Of a stretch of DNA of 64,000 nt, positions 1-8,668 are shown piece after piece. The stretch is taken from NCBI RefSeq assembly GCF_019200975.1, contig NZ_JAHTMR010000008.1, forward strand, positions 202,089 to 266,088, written 5' to 3'. The stretch is from Pseudomonas sp. PD9R (GTDB lineage Bacteria > Pseudomonadota > Gammaproteobacteria > Pseudomonadales > Pseudomonadaceae). Every line of letters begins with the position of its first letter. The stretch's first letter is position 1. The notes under the pieces are model-generated. The model was given only the letters and a program-made list of their open reading frames with translations. It was not told the origin of the DNA and made no database searches. The position numbers and the translations under genes were made by a program.

Positions 1-273
1 AAAACCGGACAACGCGGTCCAGAGCACCGTGGCCGAAACCCCAAGACGCTCCAGCACGAAGATCAGCGCGCTGCCCATGATCAGCCAGCGCAGGCCACCA
101 CGCAGCGGCATCAGCAACTGCGGCGGAAACGGGTAGCGCTCACCGAAACGGGTCAGACCTTTGGCGACGAAGCGCTGGGCGAAGTATCCGGCCAGCAGAA
201 TCAGCAGGATCTGCACGGCGAGCCAGATCGGCTCGACCCACATCGCCGGCAGCGGCAGCTTGAGCGCGTCCAT
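1..273 (-). CDS. Mechanosensitive channel-like membrane protein, N-terminal part
   Basis: The frame read leftward from the ATG at 273 is open to the window edge, giving 91 residues that begin MDALKLPLPAM. It shows hydrophobic segments at about residues 15-30 and 60-80 with a basic, proline-rich stretch between, as expected for the N-terminal membrane region of a small MscS-type channel. The start codon shares one base with the stop of the upstream ABC-F gene (TGATG), so the two are probably translationally coupled. The pore domain lies outside the window, so the family call rests on the N-terminus and on my memory of this neighbourhood in Pseudomonas. Confidence 0.6.
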   Translation of the reverse strand, partial: MDALKLPLPAMWVEPIWLAVQILLILLAGYFAQRFVAKGLTRFGERYPFPPQLLMPLRGGLRWLIMGSALIFVLERLGVSATVLWTALSGF

Positions 274-2183
274 CAGGACAGCGCCTCCAGCTCCGCCTGC
301 ATGCTTTCCAGCAGTTCCAGGGCTTCCATCCAGGACTCTTCCAGCTCCGCTTCACGCACCTTCAACTTGGCTTGTTCGGCCAGCAAATCGCGCAATTCGT
401 TCTTGCGCAACGGCTCGTAGATATCGCTGTCGCCGAGGCTGGCATCGATCTTCGCCAGTTTCTCGTGGAGCTTGCCCAGTTCGGCTTCGAGCTTGTCAGC
501 CTCACGCTTGTGCGGTGCCAGTTGCTGACGCAACGCCGCTGCGGCCTGACGCTGGGCTTTCTTGTCGGTCTTGTCCGGGTTGACCGGCGTGTTGCTGACC
601 GGAGCATTGCGCTGACGGTACTCCACCAGCCAACGGGTGTAGTCCTCCAGATCGCCGTCGAACTCTTCGACCTTGCCATCGGCCACCAGGTAGAAATTGT
701 CAGTGGTGCTTTTGAGCAGATGACGGTCGTGGGAGACCACCAGTACCGCGCCACTGAATTCCTGCAGGGCCATGGTCAACGCCAGGCGCATTTCCAGGTC
801 CAGGTGGTTGGTCGGTTCATCGAGCAGCAACAGGTTTGGTCGGTCCCAGGCGATCAACGCCAGTGCCAGACGCGCCTTCTCGCCGCCGGAGAAATTCAGC
901 ACCGGCTCGTCGATCCGCGCACCACGGAAATCGAAACCACCGAGGAAGTCGCGAAGGGTCTGTTCGCGCTCGGTCGGTGCCAGACGCTGCAAGTGCAGCA
1001 ACGGGCTGGCCTTGGCGTCCAGCGAGTCCAGTTGGTGCTGGGCGAAGTAACCGACAACGGTGTTCTCGCCTCGGGTCAAGCGGCCGGCCAGCGGCTCGAG
1101 CTCACCCGCGAGGTTCTTGATCAGGGTCGACTTGCCCGCGCCGTTGGGTCCGAGCAGGCCGATCCGCGCACCGGGGGTCAGTTGCAGCTTGACCTTTTCG
1201 AGCACGGTTTTGTCGCCGTAACCCAAGCGGGCATCGGACAGGTCGATCAGCGGGCTGGAAATCTTCTGCGACTCGCGGAAGACGAAGTCGAATGGCGAAT
1301 CGACGTGGGCCGCGGTCAGCTCTTCCATCCGCTCCAGTGCCTTGATCCGGCTCTGGGCCTGACGTGCCTTGGTGGCCTGAGCCTTGAATCGGGCGATGTA
1401 GCTTTCCATGTGCGCACGTTGCACCTGCTGCTTCTCGTAGGCCTGTTGTTGCTGGGCCAGACGTTCGGCACGGGCACGCTCGAAGGCGCTGTAGCCACCG
1501 CGATACAGGGTGATCTTGCGTTGATCGACGTGGGCCACGTGATCGACCACGGCATCGAGGAAATCCCGGTCGTGGGAGATCAGCATCAAAGTGCCGGGGT
1601 AGCTTTTGAGCCACTCTTCGAGCCAGATGATGGCATCGAGGTCCAAGTGGTTGGTCGGTTCGTCGAGCAGCAACAGGTCCGAAGGACACATCAATGCCTG
1701 CGCGAGGTTCAGACGCATCCGCCAGCCACCGGAGAAATCGCCGACCTGGCGATCCATCTGCTCGTTGGTAAAGCCGAGACCGGCCAGCAACTTGCGAGCC
1801 CGAGCGTCGGCGGTGTAGCCGTCGGCGCTGTCGAGTTCCGAATGCAGGCGCGCCTGTGCGGCACCGTCGTGGGCCGCTTCGGCTGCCGCCAGGTCGCGTT
1901 GCACCTGACGCAGGCGCAGGTCGCCATCGAGCACGTAGTCGACCGCCAGACGATCGAGCGTGTCGATCTCCTGGCGCATGTGGGCGATACGCCAGTCGGC
2001 CGGCAGGAAGCAATCACCCGAGTCGGGGTGCAGGTCACCCAGTAGCAAGGCGAACAGGCTCGATTTGCCGGCGCCGTTGGCACCGATGAGGCCGGCTTTC
2101 TGGCCGGCGTGCAGCGTCAACTCGGCGTCTTCTAGCAGACGTTGCGGGCCACGCTGTAAAGTCAGGTTCTGAAGTCGGATCAT
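273..2183 (-). CDS. yheS: ABC-F family ATPase, YheS-like
   Basis: A 636-residue soluble protein with two ABC ATPase cassettes and no membrane segment. Cassette 1 has Walker A GANGAGKS, signature FSGGW and Walker B LLLLDEPTNHLDL; cassette 2 has GPNGAGKS, NFSGGEK and a second LLLLDEPTNHLDL. A charged linker of about 80 residues joins them, and the C-terminus is a coiled coil. This is the ABC-F layout, and the length matches E. coli YheS (about 637). ABC-F proteins act on the ribosome as translation factors rather than as transporters. I chose the ATG of MIRLQNLTLQ at 2183 because family members start there; an in-frame ATG lies 33 bases upstream. Confidence 0.93.
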   Translation of the reverse strand: MIRLQNLTLQRGPQRLLEDAELTLHAGQKAGLIGANGAGKSSLFALLLGDLHPDSGDCFLPADWRIAHMRQEIDTLDRLAVDYVLDGDLRLRQVQRDLAAAEAAHDGAAQARLHSELDSADGYTADARARKLLAGLGFTNEQMDRQVGDFSGGWRMRLNLAQALMCPSDLLLLDEPTNHLDLDAIIWLEEWLKSYPGTLMLISHDRDFLDAVVDHVAHVDQRKITLYRGGYSAFERARAERLAQQQQAYEKQQVQRAHMESYIARFKAQATKARQAQSRIKALERMEELTAAHVDSPFDFVFRESQKISSPLIDLSDARLGYGDKTVLEKVKLQLTPGARIGLLGPNGAGKSTLIKNLAGELEPLAGRLTRGENTVVGYFAQHQLDSLDAKASPLLHLQRLAPTEREQTLRDFLGGFDFRGARIDEPVLNFSGGEKARLALALIAWDRPNLLLLDEPTNHLDLEMRLALTMALQEFSGAVLVVSHDRHLLKSTTDNFYLVADGKVEEFDGDLEDYTRWLVEYRQRNAPVSNTPVNPDKTDKKAQRQAAAALRQQLAPHKREADKLEAELGKLHEKLAKIDASLGDSDIYEPLRKNELRDLLAEQAKLKVREAELEESWMEALELLESMQAELEALS

Positions 2184-2233
2184 AATGGCGGCGGAGTCTA
2201 CCAGCTTCGCTCGCAACTAGCGCGAGTAGCACT

Positions 2234-2698
2234 ATGTCCTCTGACCTGTGGAGCTTTTCCCTGACAACTTACGCCCGACCGGGCGTGGAACAGGCGTGCC
2301 TGCAATTGCAGTCGGCGGGCATCAATGTCTGTCTGCTGCTGTGCGCGGCGTGGCTGGGACGGCGAGGAATGGCCTGTAATGAGCAACGCTTGCAACAACT
2401 TCGCCGTGTGGCTGAACCCTGGGATGCCGATGTCGTGCAACCGCTGCGAGCATTGCGCACGCAATGGAAAGCCGCTGCCGTGCAAGATGCCGAGCTGGAT
2501 ACCCTGCGAGAACAGGTCAAGACGCTGGAACTGGAAGCCGAGCGGGAATTGCTAATGCGACTGGAACGATCGGCGCAAAGTTGGCCGCGAGATGAGGCGA
2601 CCGATCTATCGGCCTGGCTGGAAGGTGTAGCGGTGCACGCCCCGCACCTGGACCGCGACGCGCTGCATCAGCTGCGCGTCGCGGTATCGGGCACTTAG
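2234..2698 (+). CDS. TIGR02444 family protein
   Basis: A 154-residue protein of unknown function that matches the TIGR02444 (DUF2390) family: an N-terminal motif around LWSFSLTTYARPGVEQACL, a hydrophobic patch CLLLCAAWLG, then charged helices. There is no signal peptide or clear transmembrane helix, so it is probably cytoplasmic. It is divergent from the ABC-F gene across about 50 bases and its stop overlaps the stop of algP on the other strand by four bases. The family is found next to ABC-F genes in pseudomonads, but no role is established. Confidence 0.8.
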   Translation: MSSDLWSFSLTTYARPGVEQACLQLQSAGINVCLLLCAAWLGRRGMACNEQRLQQLRRVAEPWDADVVQPLRALRTQWKAAAVQDAELDTLREQVKTLELEAERELLMRLERSAQSWPRDEATDLSAWLEGVAVHAPHLDRDALHQLRVAVSGT

Positions 2699-3903
2699 GA
2701 AGCGCTGGTTGGGGTGGTGGTTGCTACGCTCGGAACAGCGGCCGGCGTTGGTGCCGGTGCGGCTGTCGAGGCGGTGGCTGCCGGAGCAGGCGTTGCGGCT
2801 GCAGCCGGGACGGCTGGCTTGGCAACTGGCGCGGTGGCAGGCTTGGCGGCAACCGGTTTTTTCGCGGCTGGTTTAGCAGCGGGTTTAGCAGCAGGCTTGG
2901 CTGCGACTGGCTTGGCCGCCGGCTTGGCTGCGGCTGGTTTGGCTGCACTGGCAGTGGCCGGTTTGGCAGCAGCGGCAAGTTTCGCCGCAGCAGGTTTGGC
3001 GGCTGGTTTAGCCGGCGCTTTCGCTGCTGGTTTTGCTGCGGGCTTGGCAGCGGTTTTAGCCGCGACAGGTTTAGCGGCCGGCTTGGCAGCTGGTTTCGCC
3101 GCTGCGGTTTTGGCTACTGATTTCGCTGCTGGTTTAGCGGCGGCTTTTACGGCTGGTTTTGCTGCTGGTTTTGCTGCTGGTTTAGCGGCGGTTTTTACGG
3201 CCGGTTTTGCCGCTGGTTTCGCTGCAGCAGTTTTCGCTACAGCCGGTTTTGCAGCAGCGGTTTTTGCAGCAGCAGGTTTCGCAGCCGCTGGTTTGGCAGC
3301 CGCTGGTTTGGCAGCGGTGGTTCTGGCAGTCGGTTTGGCCGCGCTGGCCGCGACTGGTTTTTTCGCAGCAGGTTTTGCAGCAGGTTTGGCTGCGGCTTTC
3401 ACCGGTGCTTTGGCAACCGGTTTGGCGGCAGGCTTGGCCGGTGCTTTTGCAGCAACCGGTTTGGCAGCGGCTTTCTTCGCAGGGGCCGCAGCAGGCTTGG
3501 CAGCGCGCAGGGACAATGCCTTGCCGACAGCCTCTTGAACACGACCTACACCCTGGGCCAGTTTCAGGCTTTCCTGGGCATCGCGCTTGAGTTGCAGAAT
3601 GTAGCCACGCGTTTCCGATTGACGATCCTTGAGAGCATCAAGCAGGTCTTCGAGCTCTTTCACTCCGTCCTTGGCTTTGGCTTGTGCCTTGGCCTTGCCG
3701 GCCGCCGCAGCGTCCTGCAATTTGGTGCGGGACTTGTGCAATTTTTCCTGCGCTTTCCCGCGTTGCTTTTCCAGCTTGGCGAGCAGTTTTTCAGCATCAG
3801 CCAGGGCTTCGGAACAAGCGGTTTCCAGATGCTCGAGCAAGCTGCCCGAGAGTTGTTGTAGCAGATGCAACGGAGTACTTACTGGCTTCTTGGTGGCCGA
3901 CAT
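2695..3903 (-). CDS. algP: AlgP, histone H1-like alginate regulatory protein
   Basis: A 402-residue protein in two parts. Residues 1-135 are charged and helical, a coiled coil rich in Lys, Glu and Ala. From about residue 135 to 360 it is built of degenerate KPAAKPAAK-type units, followed by an Ala/Pro/Thr tail. This is the architecture of P. aeruginosa AlgP (AlgR3), which resembles the tail of histone H1, binds DNA and was linked to algD transcription. The ATG at 3903 has a strong AGGAGG-type ribosome site seven bases upstream. The repeat tract makes the length prone to change between strains. It lies near algQ and algR, as in P. aeruginosa. Confidence 0.93.
   Translation of the reverse strand: MSATKKPVSTPLHLLQQLSGSLLEHLETACSEALADAEKLLAKLEKQRGKAQEKLHKSRTKLQDAAAAGKAKAQAKAKDGVKELEDLLDALKDRQSETRGYILQLKRDAQESLKLAQGVGRVQEAVGKALSLRAAKPAAAPAKKAAAKPVAAKAPAKPAAKPVAKAPVKAAAKPAAKPAAKKPVAASAAKPTARTTAAKPAAAKPAAAKPAAAKTAAAKPAVAKTAAAKPAAKPAVKTAAKPAAKPAAKPAVKAAAKPAAKSVAKTAAAKPAAKPAAKPVAAKTAAKPAAKPAAKAPAKPAAKPAAAKLAAAAKPATASAAKPAAAKPAAKPVAAKPAAKPAAKPAAKKPVAAKPATAPVAKPAVPAAAATPAPAATASTAAPAPTPAAVPSVATTTPTSAS
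2850..3500. repeat. Degenerate short repeats coding the AlgP tail
   Basis: On the plus strand the tract reads as runs of GCTGGTTT, GCGGCTTT and GCAGGTTT-type units, which on the coding strand give Lys-Pro-Ala-Ala units. Units vary in length and sequence but keep a 12-15 base period. Such tracts change by slippage or recombination, as reported for algP in other strains. The opposite strand stays open for 274 codons only because of this biased composition. Confidence 0.8.
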
Positions 3904-4090
3904 GGTTTACCTCCTGGCTGACGTGAGTGCGGCTCATACTAGACCTCTGCTGCTACCGCCGCTAGGGCATCTTGACAGTATCCAAAGCGCTGCGTTGCAA
4001 CGAAGCGAAAATGTTCTGCGCTGATGCAAAAGCAGTTCACCGTTGAACGCATTCACACTGGCATAATCGCCCGCATCTCAGGTCGGAGAA

Positions 4091-4125
4091 TGTCCATGTC
4101 GGTGTCCATGTCGGTGTCCATGTCG
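4091..4125 (+). repeat. 12-bp tandem repeat carrying start codons
   Basis: Nearly three copies of TGTCCATGTCGG (two complete, one lacking the last base). Each copy carries an in-frame ATG, at 4096, 4108 and 4120, plus one at 4090 just before the repeat. A change in copy number would keep the reading frame of the FKBP gene but change the number of possible starts and the N-terminus of its signal peptide. Confidence 0.9.
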
Positions 4126-4785
4126 CGCTACTTTTTTTTATCGCTGTGCGTGATTTTTTCTGCGGCTCATGCTGCCGAAAAAACTCAGGAAAATGATGCT
4201 CACGATCTCGCCTACAGTCTTGGCGCAAGCCTCGGGGAACGCTTGCGACTGGAGGTTCCCGATCTGCAGCTTCAAGCATTGGTCGAAGGTCTGCAGCAAG
4301 CCTATCAAGGCAAACCACTGGCGTTGAAAGACGAGCAGATTGAACAGATCCTGACCGAGCATGAAGCCCGGGTTGCCATGCAATCCCCTGCGCCGCAAAG
4401 CGAGGTGGCACTGGAAAAAGAACAGCGCTTTCTCGCCGAAGAAAAAACCAAACCCGGCGTTCGTGAACTGGCAGACGGGATACTGCTGACTGAATTGACG
4501 CCGGGAACGGGGACCAAGGCGGGTCCCAACGGCAAGGTGCAGGTGCTGTATATCGGTCGCCTTCCCGATGGCACCGTGTTCGACCAGAACAGCCAACCGC
4601 AGTGGTTCAGTCTCGATAGCGTGATCAGCGGATGGCGCAGCGCGCTGCAGCAAATGCCGGTCGGCGCGAAATGGCGCCTGGTGATTCCATCGGCACAGGC
4701 CTATGGCGCCGATGGTGCCGGCGACCTGATCGCACCGTTCACACCGTTGGTGTTCGAAGTCGAATTGCGCGGCGCTACCAGCTAA
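4096..4785 (+). CDS. FKBP-type peptidyl-prolyl isomerase, exported
   Basis: A 229-residue exported foldase. After the start repeats comes a signal peptide (SRYFFLSLCVIFSAAHAAE), a helical FKBP N-terminal dimerisation region with the family motif YSLGASLGERL, then a C-terminal FKBP domain (PNGKVQVLYIGRLPDGTVFD and WRLVIPSAQAYG). It should act in the periplasm like FkpA or Mip. Of the four in-frame ATGs at 4090, 4096, 4108 and 4120, the one at 4096 is seven bases from GGAG (4085-4088), the best spacing; 4120 gives the most typical signal peptide. It converges on algQ across a shared terminator. Confidence 0.88.
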   Translation: MSVSMSVSMSRYFFLSLCVIFSAAHAAEKTQENDAHDLAYSLGASLGERLRLEVPDLQLQALVEGLQQAYQGKPLALKDEQIEQILTEHEARVAMQSPAPQSEVALEKEQRFLAEEKTKPGVRELADGILLTELTPGTGTKAGPNGKVQVLYIGRLPDGTVFDQNSQPQWFSLDSVISGWRSALQQMPVGAKWRLVIPSAQAYGADGAGDLIAPFTPLVFEVELRGATS

Positions 4786-4798
4786 AAACGGAAATGAA

Positions 4799-4824
4799 AA
4801 ACGGCGTGCCTGGGCACGCCGTTT
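4799..4824. terminator. Bidirectional terminator between the FKBP gene and algQ
   Basis: A perfect inverted repeat, AAACGGCGTGC, loop CTGG, GCACGCCGTTT, lies between the convergent stops at 4785 and 4846. The arms give A-rich and T-rich flanks on both strands, so it can end both transcripts. Confidence 0.85.
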
Positions 4825-4845
4825 CGGGGTCTTGCGGGAAGCGGT

Positions 4846-5304
4846 TCAGGCCTGAACCGGATCGGCTTCCTTGTGCGCGGTGTGCAGTACTTCGATCAGG
4901 CAGTCTTCCAGTTCGAAGCGTTCATGCAACAGACCGCCCAATGTTTTGAATTCCTCAGCGATACATTTACCGGCATCGCACAGATCATTGAACGCGAGCA
5001 GTTTCTCGGTGATGACATCGATGCGCGGGTAGATGGTCTCAGCCAACTCCAGACCACGCTTGTCACCAAACGCCTTGGCTTCGCCAGTCAGCTGTTCGTA
5101 GATCTCGAAATGCCCGGCAGACACGTAGTCGACCAGCACGCCGCAGAATTCCTGCAAAGGTTTGCGGTTTTCACCCAGAACCTCGGGCTTGGCACCGAGC
5201 GCATCATAGGCCCGAACCAGTTCGTGACGTTCCTGCAACCAGCGATCGATCAGCAGATGTACTCCACCCCAACGTTCCTGAGCATTCTGACAACTTTCGA
5301 GCAT
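4846..5304 (-). CDS. algQ: AlgQ / Rsd family sigma-70 regulator
   Basis: A 152-residue protein that matches AlgQ (AlgR2) of P. aeruginosa from its first residues (MLESCQNAQERWGG) through the Rsd motifs HLLIDRWLQER and LLHERFELEDCLIEVLH. AlgQ binds region 4 of the housekeeping sigma factor RpoD and so frees RNA polymerase for alternative sigma factors; it affects alginate and siderophore expression. I chose the ATG at 5304, preceded by GGGAAGAGAG, over the upstream ATG at 5331 because family members start with MLESC. It is probably a single-gene unit, with terminator 4799-4824 downstream. Confidence 0.93.
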   Translation of the reverse strand: MLESCQNAQERWGGVHLLIDRWLQERHELVRAYDALGAKPEVLGENRKPLQEFCGVLVDYVSAGHFEIYEQLTGEAKAFGDKRGLELAETIYPRIDVITEKLLAFNDLCDAGKCIAEEFKTLGGLLHERFELEDCLIEVLHTAHKEADPVQA

Positions 5305-5481
5305 GGCGATCTCTCTTCCCTTGTGGGTCATGCTGCCCTACACCCGTCGTACTCTTGAAGGTCAAGAGTTGGCCAGGCAGAGCGTCATCGAGCAACATAA
5401 TTCCAATGACACGTGCGGGCCAGATTATGCCCGCGCGACTGTGGCTTCAAGGTACGCAGGCGATAAAGTTCATACAAGTGT

Positions 5482-6033
5482 TTAATCACTCACCAGACCC
5501 CGGTGCGACGACTCGCCGCTGAGCGGTCGCTGCAAGGTGATCCAGACAAGTCGCAACAACTGATAAATCCCCAGAATCGTCATCCCGACAAAGAACAGCA
5601 GACTCCACTCCGCAATGCTCAAGCCAAACAGTGTCCAGGAGATCTGTGCACAGTCGACGGTGCCTTTGAACATCTGACGCACGACACACATCCACGGCGC
5701 GCTTGCGAACAGTTCACCCAGATTGGTCGCACAGACCGACAGTTCATGCACTGGATTGCTCTGTAGCAAGACCTGCCGCCATGCGATGACTGTGCCGCCC
5801 AGGCTCGCAATCAGACCCAACAGCCAATACAGGATGAAACCGAAGTGACCGGGGCCATGCACCGCCGCCATCAGGCAAACACCTGTCAGCAGCGCCACGC
5901 AGCCCCTCTGCAACAAGCAAAGGCCGCACGGCTTGAGGCCAACAACATATTCCAGATAGTAAGACACGCCCAGGACCAGGGCGCCCGCAATGAAAACCAT
6001 GAAAAACAGAGAGCGTGAGCAGGCCAAAGGCAT
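5482..6033 (-). CDS. dsbH: DsbB-family disulfide bond protein (DsbH)
   Basis: A 183-residue inner-membrane protein with four hydrophobic segments. The first active pair is CGLC in the family motif KPCGLCLLQRG; the second pair is in the loop WMCVVRQMFKGTVDC. DsbB proteins re-oxidise DsbA and pass electrons to quinone. The second loop is shorter than that of E. coli DsbB, which fits the second Pseudomonas paralog DsbH found at this locus next to algQ. It lies downstream of hemY with 229 bases between, so it may have its own promoter. Confidence 0.9.
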   Translation of the reverse strand: MPLACSRSLFFMVFIAGALVLGVSYYLEYVVGLKPCGLCLLQRGCVALLTGVCLMAAVHGPGHFGFILYWLLGLIASLGGTVIAWRQVLLQSNPVHELSVCATNLGELFASAPWMCVVRQMFKGTVDCAQISWTLFGLSIAEWSLLFFVGMTILGIYQLLRLVWITLQRPLSGESSHRGLVSD

Positions 6034-6262
6034 GGGTTTTCCGTAACAGTAGAGACCGACAGCTACGGTAGAGGAAAGCGCGACGGCGTTTCAAGGCAGG
6101 CTGACAGGGAGACTTCAGCAGGGGTGTAGGGAATTCCCGACAGAAGTTAGAGGATCAGGTGTAGTCCTCTGTAGGATTCTGCTGAGGACGAATTTCGAAG
6201 GTAAAACTCCGACAACATTCGGGCAATCGGATCGCCCATTCGGGCGACCCTTCACTCATCTA

Positions 6263-7501
6263 TCAAGCGTGAGCCGGCACCGGTAGCGGCGCTGCCAGCA
6301 AGCGCTCATCCAGTAACCCCAAACCTTCCTGGAACAGCTGATTGCTGCGCTCGGTGTCACCCATTTGCGCCAGCAGGCGGGCCAGTTCGGCGCAGGCTTC
6401 CGGATTACGCTGCGCACGCAGACTGCTTTCCAGATAATCCCTGGCCTTGCCCCACAAACTGCTTTGCAGGCACAGCCGGCCCAGGGTCAACAGCAGGCTT
6501 GGATCGGCAGGATGATCTTTAAGCCAGCCCTCCGCAAGTTGCAGCTGACGTGTCGGATCACTGCCACGCACCAACCCGTAAAGGCGCGCCAGGTGGCTGT
6601 CATAGTTGCGTTTGAGCGCCGTCCGCAAGACCTCTTCGGCCTCGACCTGCGCACCCAGCTGGCGCAATTGCTCGGCGTAAGCGAGCACCAGTTTCGGCTC
6701 CTGGCGCTGAGCCGAGGTCAGTTGCTGCCAGGCGTGATTGAGCGCTTGCAAGCCGACGGTTCCGCCCTCTTCCTGATGCGCCGCGAGGGACAGGTTCTCG
6801 CCCCAGGCGCGGCGCTCCAGTTCAGCCAGTTCCGCTGGTGGGAGGATTTTGTCCTTGCGCAACTCCGGCAGCAGGCGAATCAACGCTGACCAATCGCCGC
6901 GCTGCTGAAGCAGGCGCTGCAACTGACGCAAAGCCTGCGCGTTATGAGGGTGACGCTCGTGCATCGCTTGCAGGGTCGCCAAGGCGCCTTCGGTATCGCC
7001 ACGATCGGTTTGCAGTTGCGCGTGGTTCAACGCAATCGCCAGCTCGGCCTGGGGTTGTCGCTCCAGAGCGCGCTCCAGCAGATTGTCGCTTTCTTCGTAA
7101 TGACCTTGTTCGTTGGCGGCGCGAGCAGCGCCGAGGTAGTACAGCAACGGCTGGCGCTCGGCTTCCGCAGCCCGAGACAGATGACGTTGTGCGCTGGCCC
7201 AGCGCCCCTCGGCCAAGTCCAGCTGACCGTGTTCGATAGCCACCTGCACCCGACGACTGCGATTACGCCGTGACCACGGATTGACCACGCCGCTGGACGT
7301 TGTCACCAACTCGAACAACGCCTTGATGCCCCAGAACACCAGCCAGAGCACGGCGATCAGCGCAAGCGTCGCCCACAGACTCGACTCGTAACGGAAGGTC
7401 TTGTAGGCAATTAGCACGTAGCCGGAGTGCTCGGCAATCGCAAGGCCCAGCGCGGCAGCTGCAGCGATGACCAGAAACACGATCACATACAAGCGTTTCA
7501 T
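6263..7501 (-). CDS. hemY: HemY-like inner-membrane TPR protein
   Basis: A 412-residue protein with two transmembrane helices at the N-terminus (about residues 4-22 and 42-62) and tetratricopeptide repeats from about residue 90 onward (LSRAAEAERQPLLYYLGAARA, then NLLERALERQP). This is the gamma-proteobacterial HemY family, a membrane protein encoded in haem operons; despite the name it is not protoporphyrinogen oxidase. The start overlaps the hemX stop by four bases, so hemC-hemD-hemX-hemY is one operon. Its exact step is not settled; a role in coproporphyrin handling has been proposed. Confidence 0.92.
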   Translation of the reverse strand: MKRLYVIVFLVIAAAAALGLAIAEHSGYVLIAYKTFRYESSLWATLALIAVLWLVFWGIKALFELVTTSSGVVNPWSRRNRSRRVQVAIEHGQLDLAEGRWASAQRHLSRAAEAERQPLLYYLGAARAANEQGHYEESDNLLERALERQPQAELAIALNHAQLQTDRGDTEGALATLQAMHERHPHNAQALRQLQRLLQQRGDWSALIRLLPELRKDKILPPAELAELERRAWGENLSLAAHQEEGGTVGLQALNHAWQQLTSAQRQEPKLVLAYAEQLRQLGAQVEAEEVLRTALKRNYDSHLARLYGLVRGSDPTRQLQLAEGWLKDHPADPSLLLTLGRLCLQSSLWGKARDYLESSLRAQRNPEACAELARLLAQMGDTERSNQLFQEGLGLLDERLLAAPLPVPAHA

Positions 7502-8652
7502 GGCGTGGCCTCCTGCGCCGTATTCGCGGCAGGTTTCGCCATCGGTTTGATCGAGTCTTCGGCATTGACGTTACGTCGCTCCAGATACCCCTGCACCGCA
7601 CTCAGCGTGCCAGTCAGATCCGGAGTCACCACGGTGACAGGTTGCTTGCTCAACTCGGCCACCTGTTCAAGCATCACTTTGCTCTGCGGGTTATCCGGGT
7701 TGAAGTTGCCCTTGAGCACATCCCGCGCTTCGTCCAGCGCCTGGCTGTAGACCGCAGCCTGGCCATTGAGCGCGGCCCATTGCGCCTGCTCCAGCGTCAG
7801 GCTCAGAGCCAGACGGACCTGGCTGAGGCTCTGCCCGGCCAGCAACGGTCGGACATTTTTATCCGCATTGAAATCGATGCGGACGTAGCGCGAGATCTGA
7901 TCCCACCACTGCGCCCAACGGCTGGCGCCGTCGCCATCGGCTGTCAGGCCCAGCAGTGATTCGCCACGATCCTTGTACTCGGGAGCCAGTTCGGTGAGAC
8001 CGACTACCTGTTCGCGCAACGCACCCAGGCGCAGGAACAATCCGGTTCGATCCGGCTGCTCGGTGCTGCGCAGGGCCACCAGGGTTTTAGCCACTTGCTC
8101 GCGAGCGGCGAAGGCGCCGGGATCATTCTGTTCACGGAGAATTTCATCGGCACCCTGTACCAGGGCCTGGGCGCTGCTGATGTCCTGCAAGGCAGACAAT
8201 CGCAAACTGGCCAAGCGAAGCAAATGCTCGGCCTCGGCCAATCGCCAGTCCTTGCGGCTGGCACCGAGTATGGTTTCCAGACGTTGATTCAAACGCTGTT
8301 GATCGCCCTGCAACTGGACCACCAAACGGCTGCGCTCTTCCAGCACGTCAGCCGCCGGCAACTGCTCAAGGCGGGCGCTCAAGCGCTGCTCATTGAGCTT
8401 CAGACTTTGCGCTTCATCGCCCAATGCCTGCACCTGGCTCAACTGCTGTTGATTGGTCGCTTGCAGGTGACGTACCTGCCAGACTCCCCAACCACCCACC
8501 GCAACCCCGGCTGCACCCAGCAGCAACGCGACGATGGCCAGCCCATTGCCTCGGCGCTGCACAGCAGCAAGTGGAGCCGTTTCAACCGGTGCTTCAACCG
8601 GCGCATCTAGCACGGGTCGGACGTCATCTTTAGGCAAGGCTGTTTCGCTCAC
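7498..8652 (-). CDS. hemX: HemX-like membrane protein (uroporphyrinogen-III methyltransferase-like)
   Basis: A 384-residue protein with a short cytoplasmic N-terminus, one transmembrane helix at about residues 35-60 (GNGLAIVALLLGAAGVAVGGWGV, in part), a coiled coil at residues 65-115 and a periplasmic helical domain. It belongs to the HemX family of haem operons. The name uroporphyrinogen-III C-methyltransferase is a legacy label: no SAM-binding methyltransferase motif is visible. The gene starts 16 bases after hemD and its stop overlaps the hemY start. The last 20 residues are Ala/Thr-rich and likely disordered. Confidence 0.9.
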   Translation of the reverse strand: MSETALPKDDVRPVLDAPVEAPVETAPLAAVQRRGNGLAIVALLLGAAGVAVGGWGVWQVRHLQATNQQQLSQVQALGDEAQSLKLNEQRLSARLEQLPAADVLEERSRLVVQLQGDQQRLNQRLETILGASRKDWRLAEAEHLLRLASLRLSALQDISSAQALVQGADEILREQNDPGAFAAREQVAKTLVALRSTEQPDRTGLFLRLGALREQVVGLTELAPEYKDRGESLLGLTADGDGASRWAQWWDQISRYVRIDFNADKNVRPLLAGQSLSQVRLALSLTLEQAQWAALNGQAAVYSQALDEARDVLKGNFNPDNPQSKVMLEQVAELSKQPVTVVTPDLTGTLSAVQGYLERRNVNAEDSIKPMAKPAANTAQEATP

Positions 8653-8668
8653 GTATCCATCCTTTGCA

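Noticed and set aside
372..2045. 557-codon open frame on the plus strand opposite the ABC-F gene
   Set aside because: It is the antisense shadow of a high-GC gene: no family resemblance and no ribosome site, while the opposite strand has complete ABC motifs.
2714..3538. 274-codon Ala/Gly/Leu-rich frame opposite algP that looks like a membrane protein
   Set aside because: It is produced by the KPAA repeat read backwards; the composition is periodic and follows the repeat.
6225..6255. Terminator after hemY (TCGCCC-GAAT-GGGCGA)
   Set aside because: Short six-base stem with no T-run on the hemY strand; too weak to list.
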